Source: an uncultured Bacilli bacterium
Lineage (GTDB): Bacteria; Bacillota_I; Bacilli_A; RF39; UBA660
Direction: 5' to 3'
DNA length: 16,636 nucleotides
NCBI GenBank assembly: GCA_947628105.1
Contig: CANQYN010000015.1
Span: 1 to 16,636, forward strand
Below, piece after piece: positions 6,899-12,904 of this stretch. Positions within the stretch are counted from its first letter, which is position 1. Each line of letters opens with the position of its first letter. The notes under the pieces are model-generated. The model was given only the letters and a program-made list of their open reading frames with translations, did no database searches and had not been told where the DNA came from. Both the position numbers and the translations under genes were made by a program.

Positions 6899-7600
6899 TT
6901 ATCTCCTACTTTTATATTTTGCAATTATTTTTTGAATATTAAGATCGTTATCTATTTTATCTTGTACTTCTCTTACCTTTCTTTTTGAGCCCCACATCAT
7001 TAACCAATCTTCAGGCAAAAGATGTCTTGCATTTAATAAAATATGAATATTAGAAAGATCAAAATATTCAAGTAGAAAAGAAAGTTCTATTTGGGCCTCA
7101 GCTAATGAATAATAAGCATCTACTGTCGTTATTTGTTTGTGCTTAATTCTTTTACTTAACAAATTTTGTTCGATATTAGAAATTCTTCTTTGAGCTATGT
7201 TTTTCATTTCTTCAAAATGAATCTCTTTATATTCTTTAATTTTTTGTAAGAGGTCATAAGCTTTTACAATATCGGAAGGTGTTGAAAAACGAAGAATTTC
7301 ATCGCTAAAATACCCTTTTAAAAGGATTGTATTCCCTAGTTTAGCTCGTGTTTCTAAATATTCTCTTTTCTCTTTTAATAAACACTGCATATTAGCTAAT
7401 TTAAATATTTGATCTAAGCTAAAGACGGTTTCTACATCACAATTATCAATGCCTTTCTTAAAATTTTTTTTTCGCTCTAGTACATAATGAACTGCTTCTT
7501 CAGGCAAAAAACGTATGCTATATGGCCATTTTGCCTGATATATCAATATATTTTCAATTTCTTGAAAACTTAAACCAAATTCATATAAATATTCTACCAT
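6899..7600 (-). CDS. Hypothetical helical protein, 233 residues, downstream of sigF
   Basis: I do not recognise this protein. It appears all-helical, soluble and charged, with long amphipathic stretches (about residues 110-165) and a Trp-rich patch, LPEDWLMMWGSKRK, near the C-terminus. There is no membrane segment, so it is not SpoVAA, whose place it occupies. Its first residues, VEYLYEFGLSFQEIENIL, resemble the N-terminus of the 134-residue protein beyond the kinase. ATG 7600 is chosen because GGGAG lies eight bases upstream; a GTG three codons earlier would overlap that site. It begins 33 bases after sigF and has its own extended -10 promoter, so it may be read both with sigF and alone. Confidence 0.75.
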   Translation of the reverse strand: MVEYLYEFGLSFQEIENILIYQAKWPYSIRFLPEEAVHYVLERKKNFKKGIDNCDVETVFSLDQIFKLANMQCLLKEKREYLETRAKLGNTILLKGYFSDEILRFSTPSDIVKAYDLLQKIKEYKEIHFEEMKNIAQRRISNIEQNLLSKRIKHKQITTVDAYYSLAEAQIELSFLLEYFDLSNIHILLNARHLLPEDWLMMWGSKRKVREVQDKIDNDLNIQKIIAKYKSRR

Positions 7601-7622
7601 CCTATTCACTCCCTGCCTTTTT

Positions 7623-7631
7623 ATTATATCA
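7623..7631 (-). promoter_or_regulatory. Extended -10 SigA promoter for the 233-residue gene
   Basis: TGATATAAT on the minus strand (7631-7623) is a full extended -10 element (TGnTATAAT). No good -35 is seen at normal spacing. It overlaps the region just after the sigF stop and leaves a leader of about 16 bases. The same 9-mer precedes the DUF362 gene. Confidence 0.6.
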
Positions 7632-7633
7632 TA

Positions 7634-8287
7634 TTAGGCAGCCATACGACACAAAAGTTTTTCCTTGATTTTTTTTTCTTTTCTAGATACTTGTACCTGG
7701 CTAATGCCAAACATTTGAGCAACTTCTTCTTGAGACATATCTTGCATATATCTTTTTTCTATTAAATTTCTTTCAAACGGAGTCAAGTTTCCTAACTCTT
7801 CTTTCATATCAAGTAAAGAGTCAATATCTTCACGATAATCTTCTATCACATCATATAAAGTTAATTCTTTTCCCTCATCGATTAATACTTCATCAAAACT
7901 AGTTAAAATATTAACCGTTTTAATCGCTTCTTCAATTTGTTCTAAAGGAACTTTTAAAAACTGAGATAATTCTGTTAAAGTAGGCTCTCTCATCAATTTC
8001 TGATTTAAAATAGCTTTCGTTTTTTCAATTTGTAAATTTAGTTTTGAAATATCACGGCTTATTTTAATCCCTTTATCTTCTCGTACCAATTTTCTCATTT
8101 CCCCTAAAATGTAAGGATAAGCATAAGTAGAAAATTTAGCACCTTTTTTAGGATCAAATTTTTGATATGCAACTAATAATCCAACACATCCTGCTTGATA
8201 CAAATCTTCTTTATTAGAATAATTCTTAAAATAATGAGAAATAGAATATATTAAATTGCTATATTGGTATATGAATTGTTCATTCAT
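7634..8287 (-). CDS. sigF: Sporulation sigma factor, SigF type (SpoIIAC)
   Basis: A sigma-70 family factor of the SigF/SigG/SigB group; SigF starts forespore-specific transcription. In 217 residues it has region 2 (DLYQAGCVGLLVAYQKFDP...FSTYAYPYILGEMRK, to about residue 65), region 3 (PTLTELSQFL and around) and region 4 with the helix-turn-helix MSQEEVAQMFGISQVQVSRKEKKI. ISQVQVSR followed by EKKI matches SigF of Bacillus exactly. The family is about 255 residues; some 35 N-terminal residues are missing, and no earlier start is possible without reading into spoIIAA. Context (spoIIAA before, spoVA after) favours SigF over SigG. The ATG overlaps the spoIIAA stop (ATGA). The anti-sigma gene spoIIAB, normally between these two, is absent. 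Confidence 0.85.
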   Translation of the reverse strand: MNEQFIYQYSNLIYSISHYFKNYSNKEDLYQAGCVGLLVAYQKFDPKKGAKFSTYAYPYILGEMRKLVREDKGIKISRDISKLNLQIEKTKAILNQKLMREPTLTELSQFLKVPLEQIEEAIKTVNILTSFDEVLIDEGKELTLYDVIEDYREDIDSLLDMKEELGNLTPFERNLIEKRYMQDMSQEEVAQMFGISQVQVSRKEKKIKEKLLCRMAA

Positions 8288-8634
8288 AAAGTGTTTACCA
8301 AGTCAAAAGCATTTATCTCATTATTTATTTGAATTAAATAGTTAAAAAGTTTATTCTTTTGAAGTTTTTCATATATCTCTACTTTTTCTAAGCCACATAT
8401 CAATATTTTTCCCTGATTATCTCGACATAATTCATACATATATAAAAGACAATTCATTCCTTTAAAATCAATTTGTGTTAATTTCTTCAAATTAACAACA
8501 ACATACCGAATTCCTGCTTTTTTAATATTAGCAATTACATTTTCTTTTAATAAAAAAACAGTTTTCTTTGTTAATTCTCCTTCTAAACGTACAAAAAGCA
8601 CCCCACGGCGAAATTCTAAATTAGTCTTTAGCAT
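8284..8634 (-). CDS. spoIIAA: SpoIIAA-like STAS protein lacking the phosphoserine
   Basis: A 116-residue STAS-domain protein that aligns along its full length with SpoIIAA, the anti-anti-sigma factor that frees SigF from SpoIIAB. Shared parts include VRLEGEL (15-21), VVVNLKKLTQID (45-56) and the KLFNYL segment near the end. Two key positions differ. The phosphorylation motif Asp-Ser-Ser-Gly reads Asp56-Phe57-Lys58-Gly59, so the serine phosphorylated by SpoIIAB (Ser58 in B. subtilis) is Phe. The Asp of the GELD motif is Thr22. It should therefore not respond to SpoIIAB kinase or SpoIIE phosphatase in the usual way. AGGTGAG precedes the ATG; the stop overlaps sigF. The symbol rests on position and fold, not on proven function. 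Confidence 0.8.
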   Translation of the reverse strand: MLKTNLEFRRGVLFVRLEGELTKKTVFLLKENVIANIKKAGIRYVVVNLKKLTQIDFKGMNCLLYMYELCRDNQGKILICGLEKVEIYEKLQKNKLFNYLIQINNEINAFDLVNTL

Positions 8635-8652
8635 TTTCTCACCTCACTATTT

Positions 8653-8683
8653 TAATGTAGCACATTTTATTTTGCTTTTATAC
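8653..8683 (-). promoter_or_regulatory. SigF-type promoter for spoIIAA-sigF
   Basis: On the minus strand GTATA (8683-8679), 16 bases, then TGCTACATTA (8662-8653). Against the SigF consensus GYWTA-N16-GGnnAnAnTW only one fixed position (the first G) is wrong. TGCTACATT could also act as an extended -10 for SigA. If SigF is used, the operon is autoregulated. No clear SigH promoter was found. Confidence 0.6.
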
Positions 8684-8715
8684 AAATGCGACAAAACTAG
8701 AATTTCTTTTTCCAT

Positions 8716-8740
8716 AAAAAAAGCATCTAAGATGCTTTTT
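8716..8740. terminator. Bidirectional terminator upstream of spoIIAA
   Basis: A perfect 10-bp stem, AAAAAGCATC with GATGCTTTTT (8718-8727 and 8731-8740), has a 3-base loop and T-runs on both strands. It lies between the ABC exporter terminator (8893-8918) and the spoIIAA promoter, so it ends a transcript that has no visible gene. Confidence 0.8.
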
Positions 8741-8746
8741 AATACG

Positions 8747-8771
8747 ATATGTTATTGCCGTTATAACATAT
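8747..8771. repeat. Nine-base inverted repeat
   Basis: ATATGTTAT (8747-8755) and ATAACATAT (8763-8771) are perfect complements around a 7-base loop. On the minus strand it lies six bases before the terminator stem, giving two hairpins in a row. It could be an RNA structure or a protein-binding site. Confidence 0.55.
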
Positions 8772-8892
8772 TAAAGTACAGTAAGGAGTGTATTTATTAT
8801 CTATATTTTAGGTATCTTCTCTTATCACCTTCCCTTTCTATTGTTATCTTACTATTGAATTGTGTAATTTTCTTGTATATTTTGTGATAATT

Positions 8893-8918
8893 AAAAAATA
8901 CTTCCGAAGAAGTATTTT
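8893..8918 (-). terminator. Terminator of the ABC exporter gene
   Basis: A perfect 10-bp stem, AAAATACTTC with GAAGTATTTT, encloses a TTCG tetraloop on the minus strand (the very stable C-UUCG-G type) and ends in a run of six T. It overlaps the stop codon of the ABC gene. Confidence 0.88.
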
Positions 8919-11517
8919 ATTCTGTTCGAAGAGCAATTACAGGATCCTTTTTACTTGCTATTCGGGCTGGAATTAATCCGGCAATGGCTGTTAAAAATAC
9001 GCTCAATAAAATTAATATAATAGCAGCAATCAAAGGGACTTTTGATTGAATAACTACATTGGTTAAATCATAAATAACATGATTAATCGGGAAAGTAAGC
9101 AATACCGTTACTCCAATACCAATTATTCCAGAGATTAATCCAACAATAATCGTTTCTGCATTAAAGACACGAGAAATATCTTTTTTGGATGCACCAATAG
9201 CTCTTAAAATTCCAATTTCTTTTGTTCTTTCTAATACAGAAATATAAGTAATAATTCCTATCATGATAGACGATACAATTAATGAAATAGCAACAAAGGC
9301 AATTAATACATAACTAATGATATCAATAATTTGATTAACTGATTTCATCATTGTTTGAACAACATCAGTATAATTGATGACATTCTCTTCTTTCCCTTGT
9401 TTTTTATTCATGTCATTATATTCTTCTATCGCCTTTGTAATATTTTCTTTAGCGTCAAAATCTTTTGGATAAATATTAATAGAAGTTGGATCATTTAAAT
9501 CAATCGCTCCCATTTTTTGTAGATTTTTTTCATAAGTAGCATCTTTATTTTCGGTATAAGCTTTCATTAAATCAGCAATCTGCTCACTGGTAAGTTGACT
9601 CATAGCAAGTTTTTGTTCATCCGTAAGATTTTGATAATCAAAATTTTTATCATCTTCACTAGGAAACTTCAATCCAGAAAAAACATTAATGTCCTTTCTT
9701 TTTGCTTGTTCTTTAGCAATTTCTGATTCATTTGATTTTTGAATTACGTATTCTTTTAAATCTTTAGTATATCCAATTACTCCCCCTACTCCCATCGATA
9801 CTGATTGAGGGTTAGGTCGAATAATTCCAACTACTTTTATCTCCTGAGCAGATTCTATTTTCTTTTTCATATATACTTCATCATCAGATTTATCTAGCCA
9901 GATTCCATTTTCCTTTTGATAATAATCTGAATTTAATAATATCTTATAAGAAAGACCTACTAACTCATCATATTTATACGAAGTTGTCTTTGATTTTTCG
10001 ATTTCTTCCCCTTTTTTAATTTTATCCATTTTTTCTTTTAATTCAGTTTGATCTTTTAATCCTAGAGCATATAAAGTATAATCACTAATTTCATTATCTT
10101 CTGAAACAATTAAAACTACTTCATTATATTTAGATGGCCATTTTCCTGAAATTAAATCATATTGTGATTTTAGTAATTTAGGATTATCTAATAATTCATT
10201 CCATACACTCGTCCGAGTTAAAAAACTGTTAGATGAAGAACCTCCCATTGACAAAAGCGTATTTTGTTGCGCTTCCATCATTTCTCCCATTCCCATACTA
10301 TCTAATACTGTACTAGGGTTTACTTGTACGATACCATCTTGGGTATCTTCTTTATATAAATGCAAATCCAAATTATAACTATATGAAATAGCATTACTAT
10401 TTCGTTTAATATCATTTTCTTCTTTTTCAATATATCTTTTTAACTCTTTTAAATTATTAGTTTCGACTTTACTTGATAAAGTGGACATCATTTCGTTCAT
10501 AATATCAGACGAATAAATTCTTCCTCTTTTTTTGTTTTCTATTTTTTTTGTATTTCCCATCATAACATCCATCATGCTAGAAATATCGACAGTAGAATTT
10601 TCAATAGTAAGAGGATAAGAAGATAACGTATCTTCTTCTAACTTATCAATATAATTTTGAATTCCTGTAGAAATCGCTAAAATAAGAGCAATTCCAATAA
10701 TTCCAATACTCCCTGCAAAAGCAGTCAAAATAGTACGTGTCTTTTTTGTCATTAAATTATTCATACTTAACTTAAAACTCGTCCAAAGTTTCATAGAAGT
10801 TCTTTTTAAATGGAAAGATTCTAATGCTGTATTTTCATTTTCGATAGGATTTGAATCATCTGTAATTTGTCCATCAAAAATACGAATGATACGACTTGAA
10901 TACGTTTCTGCCAATTCTTTATTATGCGTAACCATAATAATTAGACGATCTTTTGCTATTCTTTTTAAAATTTCCATGATTTGAACACTAGTTTTACTAT
11001 CGAGTGCTCCAGTAGGTTCATCAGCCAATATAATATCAGGATCGTTGACTAATGCTCTTGCTATCGCGACTCTCTGCATTTGACCACCGGATAATTGATT
11101 TGGTTTTTTATGAAGTTGATCTTTTAATCCCACTTCTTCTAAGGCTTCAATGGCTCTTTTTCGTCGCTCTGATTTAGAGATTCCGGCAATCGTTAAAGAA
11201 AGTTCCACGTTAGATAAAACACTTTGATGACTGATCAAATTATAACTTTGAAATACAAAACCAATTGAGTGATTTCGATAAGCATCCCAATCTCTATCTT
11301 TAAATGACTTAGTAGATTTTCCATTGATTACTAAATCTCCTGTCGTATAACGATCTAATCCACCGATGATATTTAATAGCGTTGTTTTCCCACATCCGCT
11401 AGCTCCTAAAATAGAGACAAATTCTGATTCACGAAATGAGATACTTACGCCTTTTAAAGCTTCTATTTTTTCTTCCCCAACAACATAAGTCTTTGTTATA
11501 TTTCTTAATCTTAACAT
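8917..11517 (-). CDS. MacB-type ABC exporter, ATPase fused to FtsX-like permease
   Basis: A single 866-residue chain that joins a MacB/LolD-type ATPase (about 1-230) to an FtsX-type permease. The ATPase has Walker A GASGCGKT (38-45), the Q-loop FVFQSYNL, signature LSGGQ, Walker B IILADEPTGALD and the H-loop VTHNKEL. The permease has one membrane segment near 262-283, a large extracellular region of about 440 residues, and three membrane segments near 725-758, 792-818 and 826-852, ending in PVIALRTE. Such pumps work as dimers in mechanotransmission rather than classic transport; substrates include peptides, antibiotics or lipoproteins. AGGGAGG precedes the ATG. No two-component system or membrane fusion partner is adjacent, so the substrate cannot be told. 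Confidence 0.9.
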   Translation of the reverse strand: MLRLRNITKTYVVGEEKIEALKGVSISFRESEFVSILGASGCGKTTLLNIIGGLDRYTTGDLVINGKSTKSFKDRDWDAYRNHSIGFVFQSYNLISHQSVLSNVELSLTIAGISKSERRKRAIEALEEVGLKDQLHKKPNQLSGGQMQRVAIARALVNDPDIILADEPTGALDSKTSVQIMEILKRIAKDRLIIMVTHNKELAETYSSRIIRIFDGQITDDSNPIENENTALESFHLKRTSMKLWTSFKLSMNNLMTKKTRTILTAFAGSIGIIGIALILAISTGIQNYIDKLEEDTLSSYPLTIENSTVDISSMMDVMMGNTKKIENKKRGRIYSSDIMNEMMSTLSSKVETNNLKELKRYIEKEENDIKRNSNAISYSYNLDLHLYKEDTQDGIVQVNPSTVLDSMGMGEMMEAQQNTLLSMGGSSSNSFLTRTSVWNELLDNPKLLKSQYDLISGKWPSKYNEVVLIVSEDNEISDYTLYALGLKDQTELKEKMDKIKKGEEIEKSKTTSYKYDELVGLSYKILLNSDYYQKENGIWLDKSDDEVYMKKKIESAQEIKVVGIIRPNPQSVSMGVGGVIGYTKDLKEYVIQKSNESEIAKEQAKRKDINVFSGLKFPSEDDKNFDYQNLTDEQKLAMSQLTSEQIADLMKAYTENKDATYEKNLQKMGAIDLNDPTSINIYPKDFDAKENITKAIEEYNDMNKKQGKEENVINYTDVVQTMMKSVNQIIDIISYVLIAFVAISLIVSSIMIGIITYISVLERTKEIGILRAIGASKKDISRVFNAETIIVGLISGIIGIGVTVLLTFPINHVIYDLTNVVIQSKVPLIAAIILILLSVFLTAIAGLIPARIASKKDPVIALRTE

Positions 11518-11563
11518 GTTGTTTCCTCCCTTTTTACCAGACTTTCTATTATCATCTTATTCT

Positions 11564-11572
11564 ATTATAACA
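11564..11572 (-). promoter_or_regulatory. Extended -10 SigA promoter for the ABC exporter
   Basis: TGTTATAAT (11572-11564, minus strand) is a perfect extended -10. The -35 position falls in the upstream terminator hairpin and is poor (CGTGGA). Leader length is about 40 bases. Confidence 0.65.
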
Positions 11573-11573
11573 T

Positions 11574-11601
11574 AAAAAAGTAAATCTCCACGATTTACTT
11601 T
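11574..11601 (-). terminator. Terminator of the DUF362 gene
   Basis: A 10-bp stem, AAAGTAAATC with GATTTACTTT (11577-11586 and 11592-11601), has a 5-base loop and is followed by T on the minus strand. It abuts the ABC exporter promoter. Confidence 0.85.
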
Positions 11602-11607
11602 ATAAAA

Positions 11608-12483
11608 TTATTCAATTTCAATCAATTCATATTCTTTTGTTCCATATCCTAACTCATTGGCTACATCGATAGTATGAGTTCCTTTTCTTGAATTAATTCT
11701 TTCTAGTAGATGATCACGTCCAGGATCATTTGACTCTTTTACTAAATCAATACAAGCTTGATCGATAGCAACAGGATCTAAAGAAGCTAAAATACCAATA
11801 TCTTTCATACAAGGATCTTCTGCAACATTACAACAGTCACAATCTACAGACATATTACACATCACATTAATATAGGCAATATTACCATGAAAATAATGAA
11901 CTACGGAAGAAGCTGCATCAGCCATAGACTCTAAAAATTCTTCTTGTTTTTGATGAAACATATCTTCATAACTTCCATCATGTCCACAACAATGAATATA
12001 ACGTTTCCCTTTTGAAGAAGCAACACCAATAGAAAGTTGCTTTAATGCTCCACCATATCCTCCCATAGGATGTCCTTTAAAATGAGATAATACTAACATA
12101 GAATCATAATTTTCAAGATGTTTCCCTACATAATTTTTATGAATTATTTTCCCATTAGGAATTTCTAATGTCAAATCTCCTTCACTATCCATGATATCGA
12201 CATCAAAATTTGTAGACCACCCATGTTGTTCCATCAATTTTTCATGTTTTTCTGTCGTATTTCGAGCTCCCTCATAAGCTGTATTGCATTCTACGACAGT
12301 TCCTTTGACATACTCTACCATCGGCTTCATAAATTCTGGATGAAGATAATTTTGGTTTCCTTCTTCTCCAGAATGAACTTTTACTGCTACCTTTCCTGGT
12401 AAATCTTTGTTTAATACTTGAAACATTTTAACAACACTTTCTGGTGTTAACTTTCTTGTAAAATAAACTTTTGCTTTTTCCAT
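11608..12483 (-). CDS. DUF362 domain protein
   Basis: A 291-residue cytosolic protein of the DUF362 family; its reaction is not established. Typical family features are GHPMGGYGGALKQLSIG in the middle and the C-terminal DIGILASLDPVAIDQA. The Cys residues are grouped: 165, 166, 209, 215, 217, 218 and 225, including MCNMSVDCDCC, which suggests metal or Fe-S binding. There is no added ferredoxin domain of the kind many longer members carry. The start has AGAGG eight bases upstream. It has its own extended -10 promoter and terminator, so it appears to be a single-gene unit. Confidence 0.87.
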   Translation of the reverse strand: MEKAKVYFTRKLTPESVVKMFQVLNKDLPGKVAVKVHSGEEGNQNYLHPEFMKPMVEYVKGTVVECNTAYEGARNTTEKHEKLMEQHGWSTNFDVDIMDSEGDLTLEIPNGKIIHKNYVGKHLENYDSMLVLSHFKGHPMGGYGGALKQLSIGVASSKGKRYIHCCGHDGSYEDMFHQKQEEFLESMADAASSVVHYFHGNIAYINVMCNMSVDCDCCNVAEDPCMKDIGILASLDPVAIDQACIDLVKESNDPGRDHLLERINSRKGTHTIDVANELGYGTKEYELIEIE

Positions 12484-12502
12484 TTTATCATCCTCTCTAT
12501 TT

Positions 12503-12511
12503 ATTATATCA
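12503..12511 (-). promoter_or_regulatory. Extended -10 promoter for the DUF362 gene
   Basis: TGATATAAT (12511-12503, minus strand) is a perfect extended -10 with no recognisable -35 at normal spacing. It fills the short gap after csaA. No terminator separates csaA from this gene, so read-through is also possible. Confidence 0.55.
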
Positions 12512-12516
12512 TAAAT

Positions 12517-12843
12517 TTAATAAATTTTTTCCCCATTTTCTACTTTTTGATCGACACTTAATAACGCAATTCCATCTTCGGTATCAACTCCCAGGACTAA
12601 TACTTCACTTTTCACTTGAGAAATTTTAATCGGCTCAAAATTAGTAACGACAACAACTTGTCTTCCGATTAGATCCAAAGGGGTATACAATTGGGTAATT
12701 TGAGCAGAAGAAGTTTTAATTTTTCCATCCCCCAAATCAATTTTAAGTTTATAGGCTTTTTTCCTTGCCCCTACATTAATACTAGCATCGATAATAGTTC
12801 CAATCCTCATATCAATTTTTTCAAAATCTTCTTTTGTAATCAT
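12517..12843 (-). CDS. csaA: CsaA-like tRNA-binding domain protein
   Basis: A 108-residue single-domain protein with the OB fold of the MetG C-terminus, Arc1p and CsaA. It follows B. subtilis CsaA from end to end: FEKIDMRIGTI at the start, KTSSAQIT in the middle, and KSEVLVLGVDT followed by ALL near the end. CsaA acts as a dimer, binds tRNA and has been described as a chaperone linked to protein export. Its position just after dnaJ fits a protein-quality theme. The ATG follows AAGGAGAG at good spacing. It has its own promoter, partly inside the dnaJ terminator. Confidence 0.92.
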   Translation of the reverse strand: MITKEDFEKIDMRIGTIIDASINVGARKKAYKLKIDLGDGKIKTSSAQITQLYTPLDLIGRQVVVVTNFEPIKISQVKSEVLVLGVDTEDGIALLSVDQKVENGEKIY

Positions 12844-12862
12844 AATTTCTCTCCTTTTTTAC

Positions 12863-12891
12863 AGTATACCATTTAAAAAGATGAATGTAAC
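12863..12891 (-). promoter_or_regulatory. SigA promoter for csaA
   Basis: On the minus strand GTTACA (12891-12886), 17 bases, then TATACT (12868-12863) with an extended TG (TGGTATACT). The -35 box lies in the loop of the dnaJ terminator. Confidence 0.65.
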
Positions 12892-12903
12892 TATAATTCA
12901 TCT
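12875..12903 (-). terminator. Terminator of dnaJ
   Basis: An 8-bp stem, AGATGAAT with ATTCATCT (12879-12886 and 12896-12903), has a 9-base loop and is followed by T on the minus strand. It starts two bases after the dnaJ stop. Confidence 0.78.
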
Positions 12904-12904
12904 C

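Larger units (their letters stand above)
8716..8888 (-). ncRNA. Candidate small RNA between the ABC exporter and spoIIAA
   Basis: This non-coding stretch lies between two terminators, all in the minus direction. It has a perfect 9-bp inverted repeat at 8747-8771 just before the terminator at 8716-8740, and a purine-rich run AGAAAGGGAAGGTGATAAG around 8838-8820. No open frame longer than a few codons starts there on the minus strand, and I found no convincing promoter. A short RNA is the simplest reason for a second terminator, but a decayed gene is possible. Confidence 0.35.

Noticed and set aside
6899..7600. SpoVAA or SpoVAB identity for the 233-residue gene after sigF
   Set aside because: The position fits, but the protein has no membrane segment and no resemblance to either; position alone is not evidence.
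4792..8287. Use of the Mycoplasma code (TGA as Trp)
   Set aside because: TGA ends spoVAC, spoVAD, spoIIAA and the 159-residue gene at natural protein ends, and Trp is encoded by TGG.
8672..8887. Plus-strand 71-codon open frame between the ABC exporter and spoIIAA
   Set aside because: It starts at a TTG without a ribosome binding site and runs through the terminator at 8716-8740 and across the SigF-type promoter; its sequence looks like translated AT-rich spacer.
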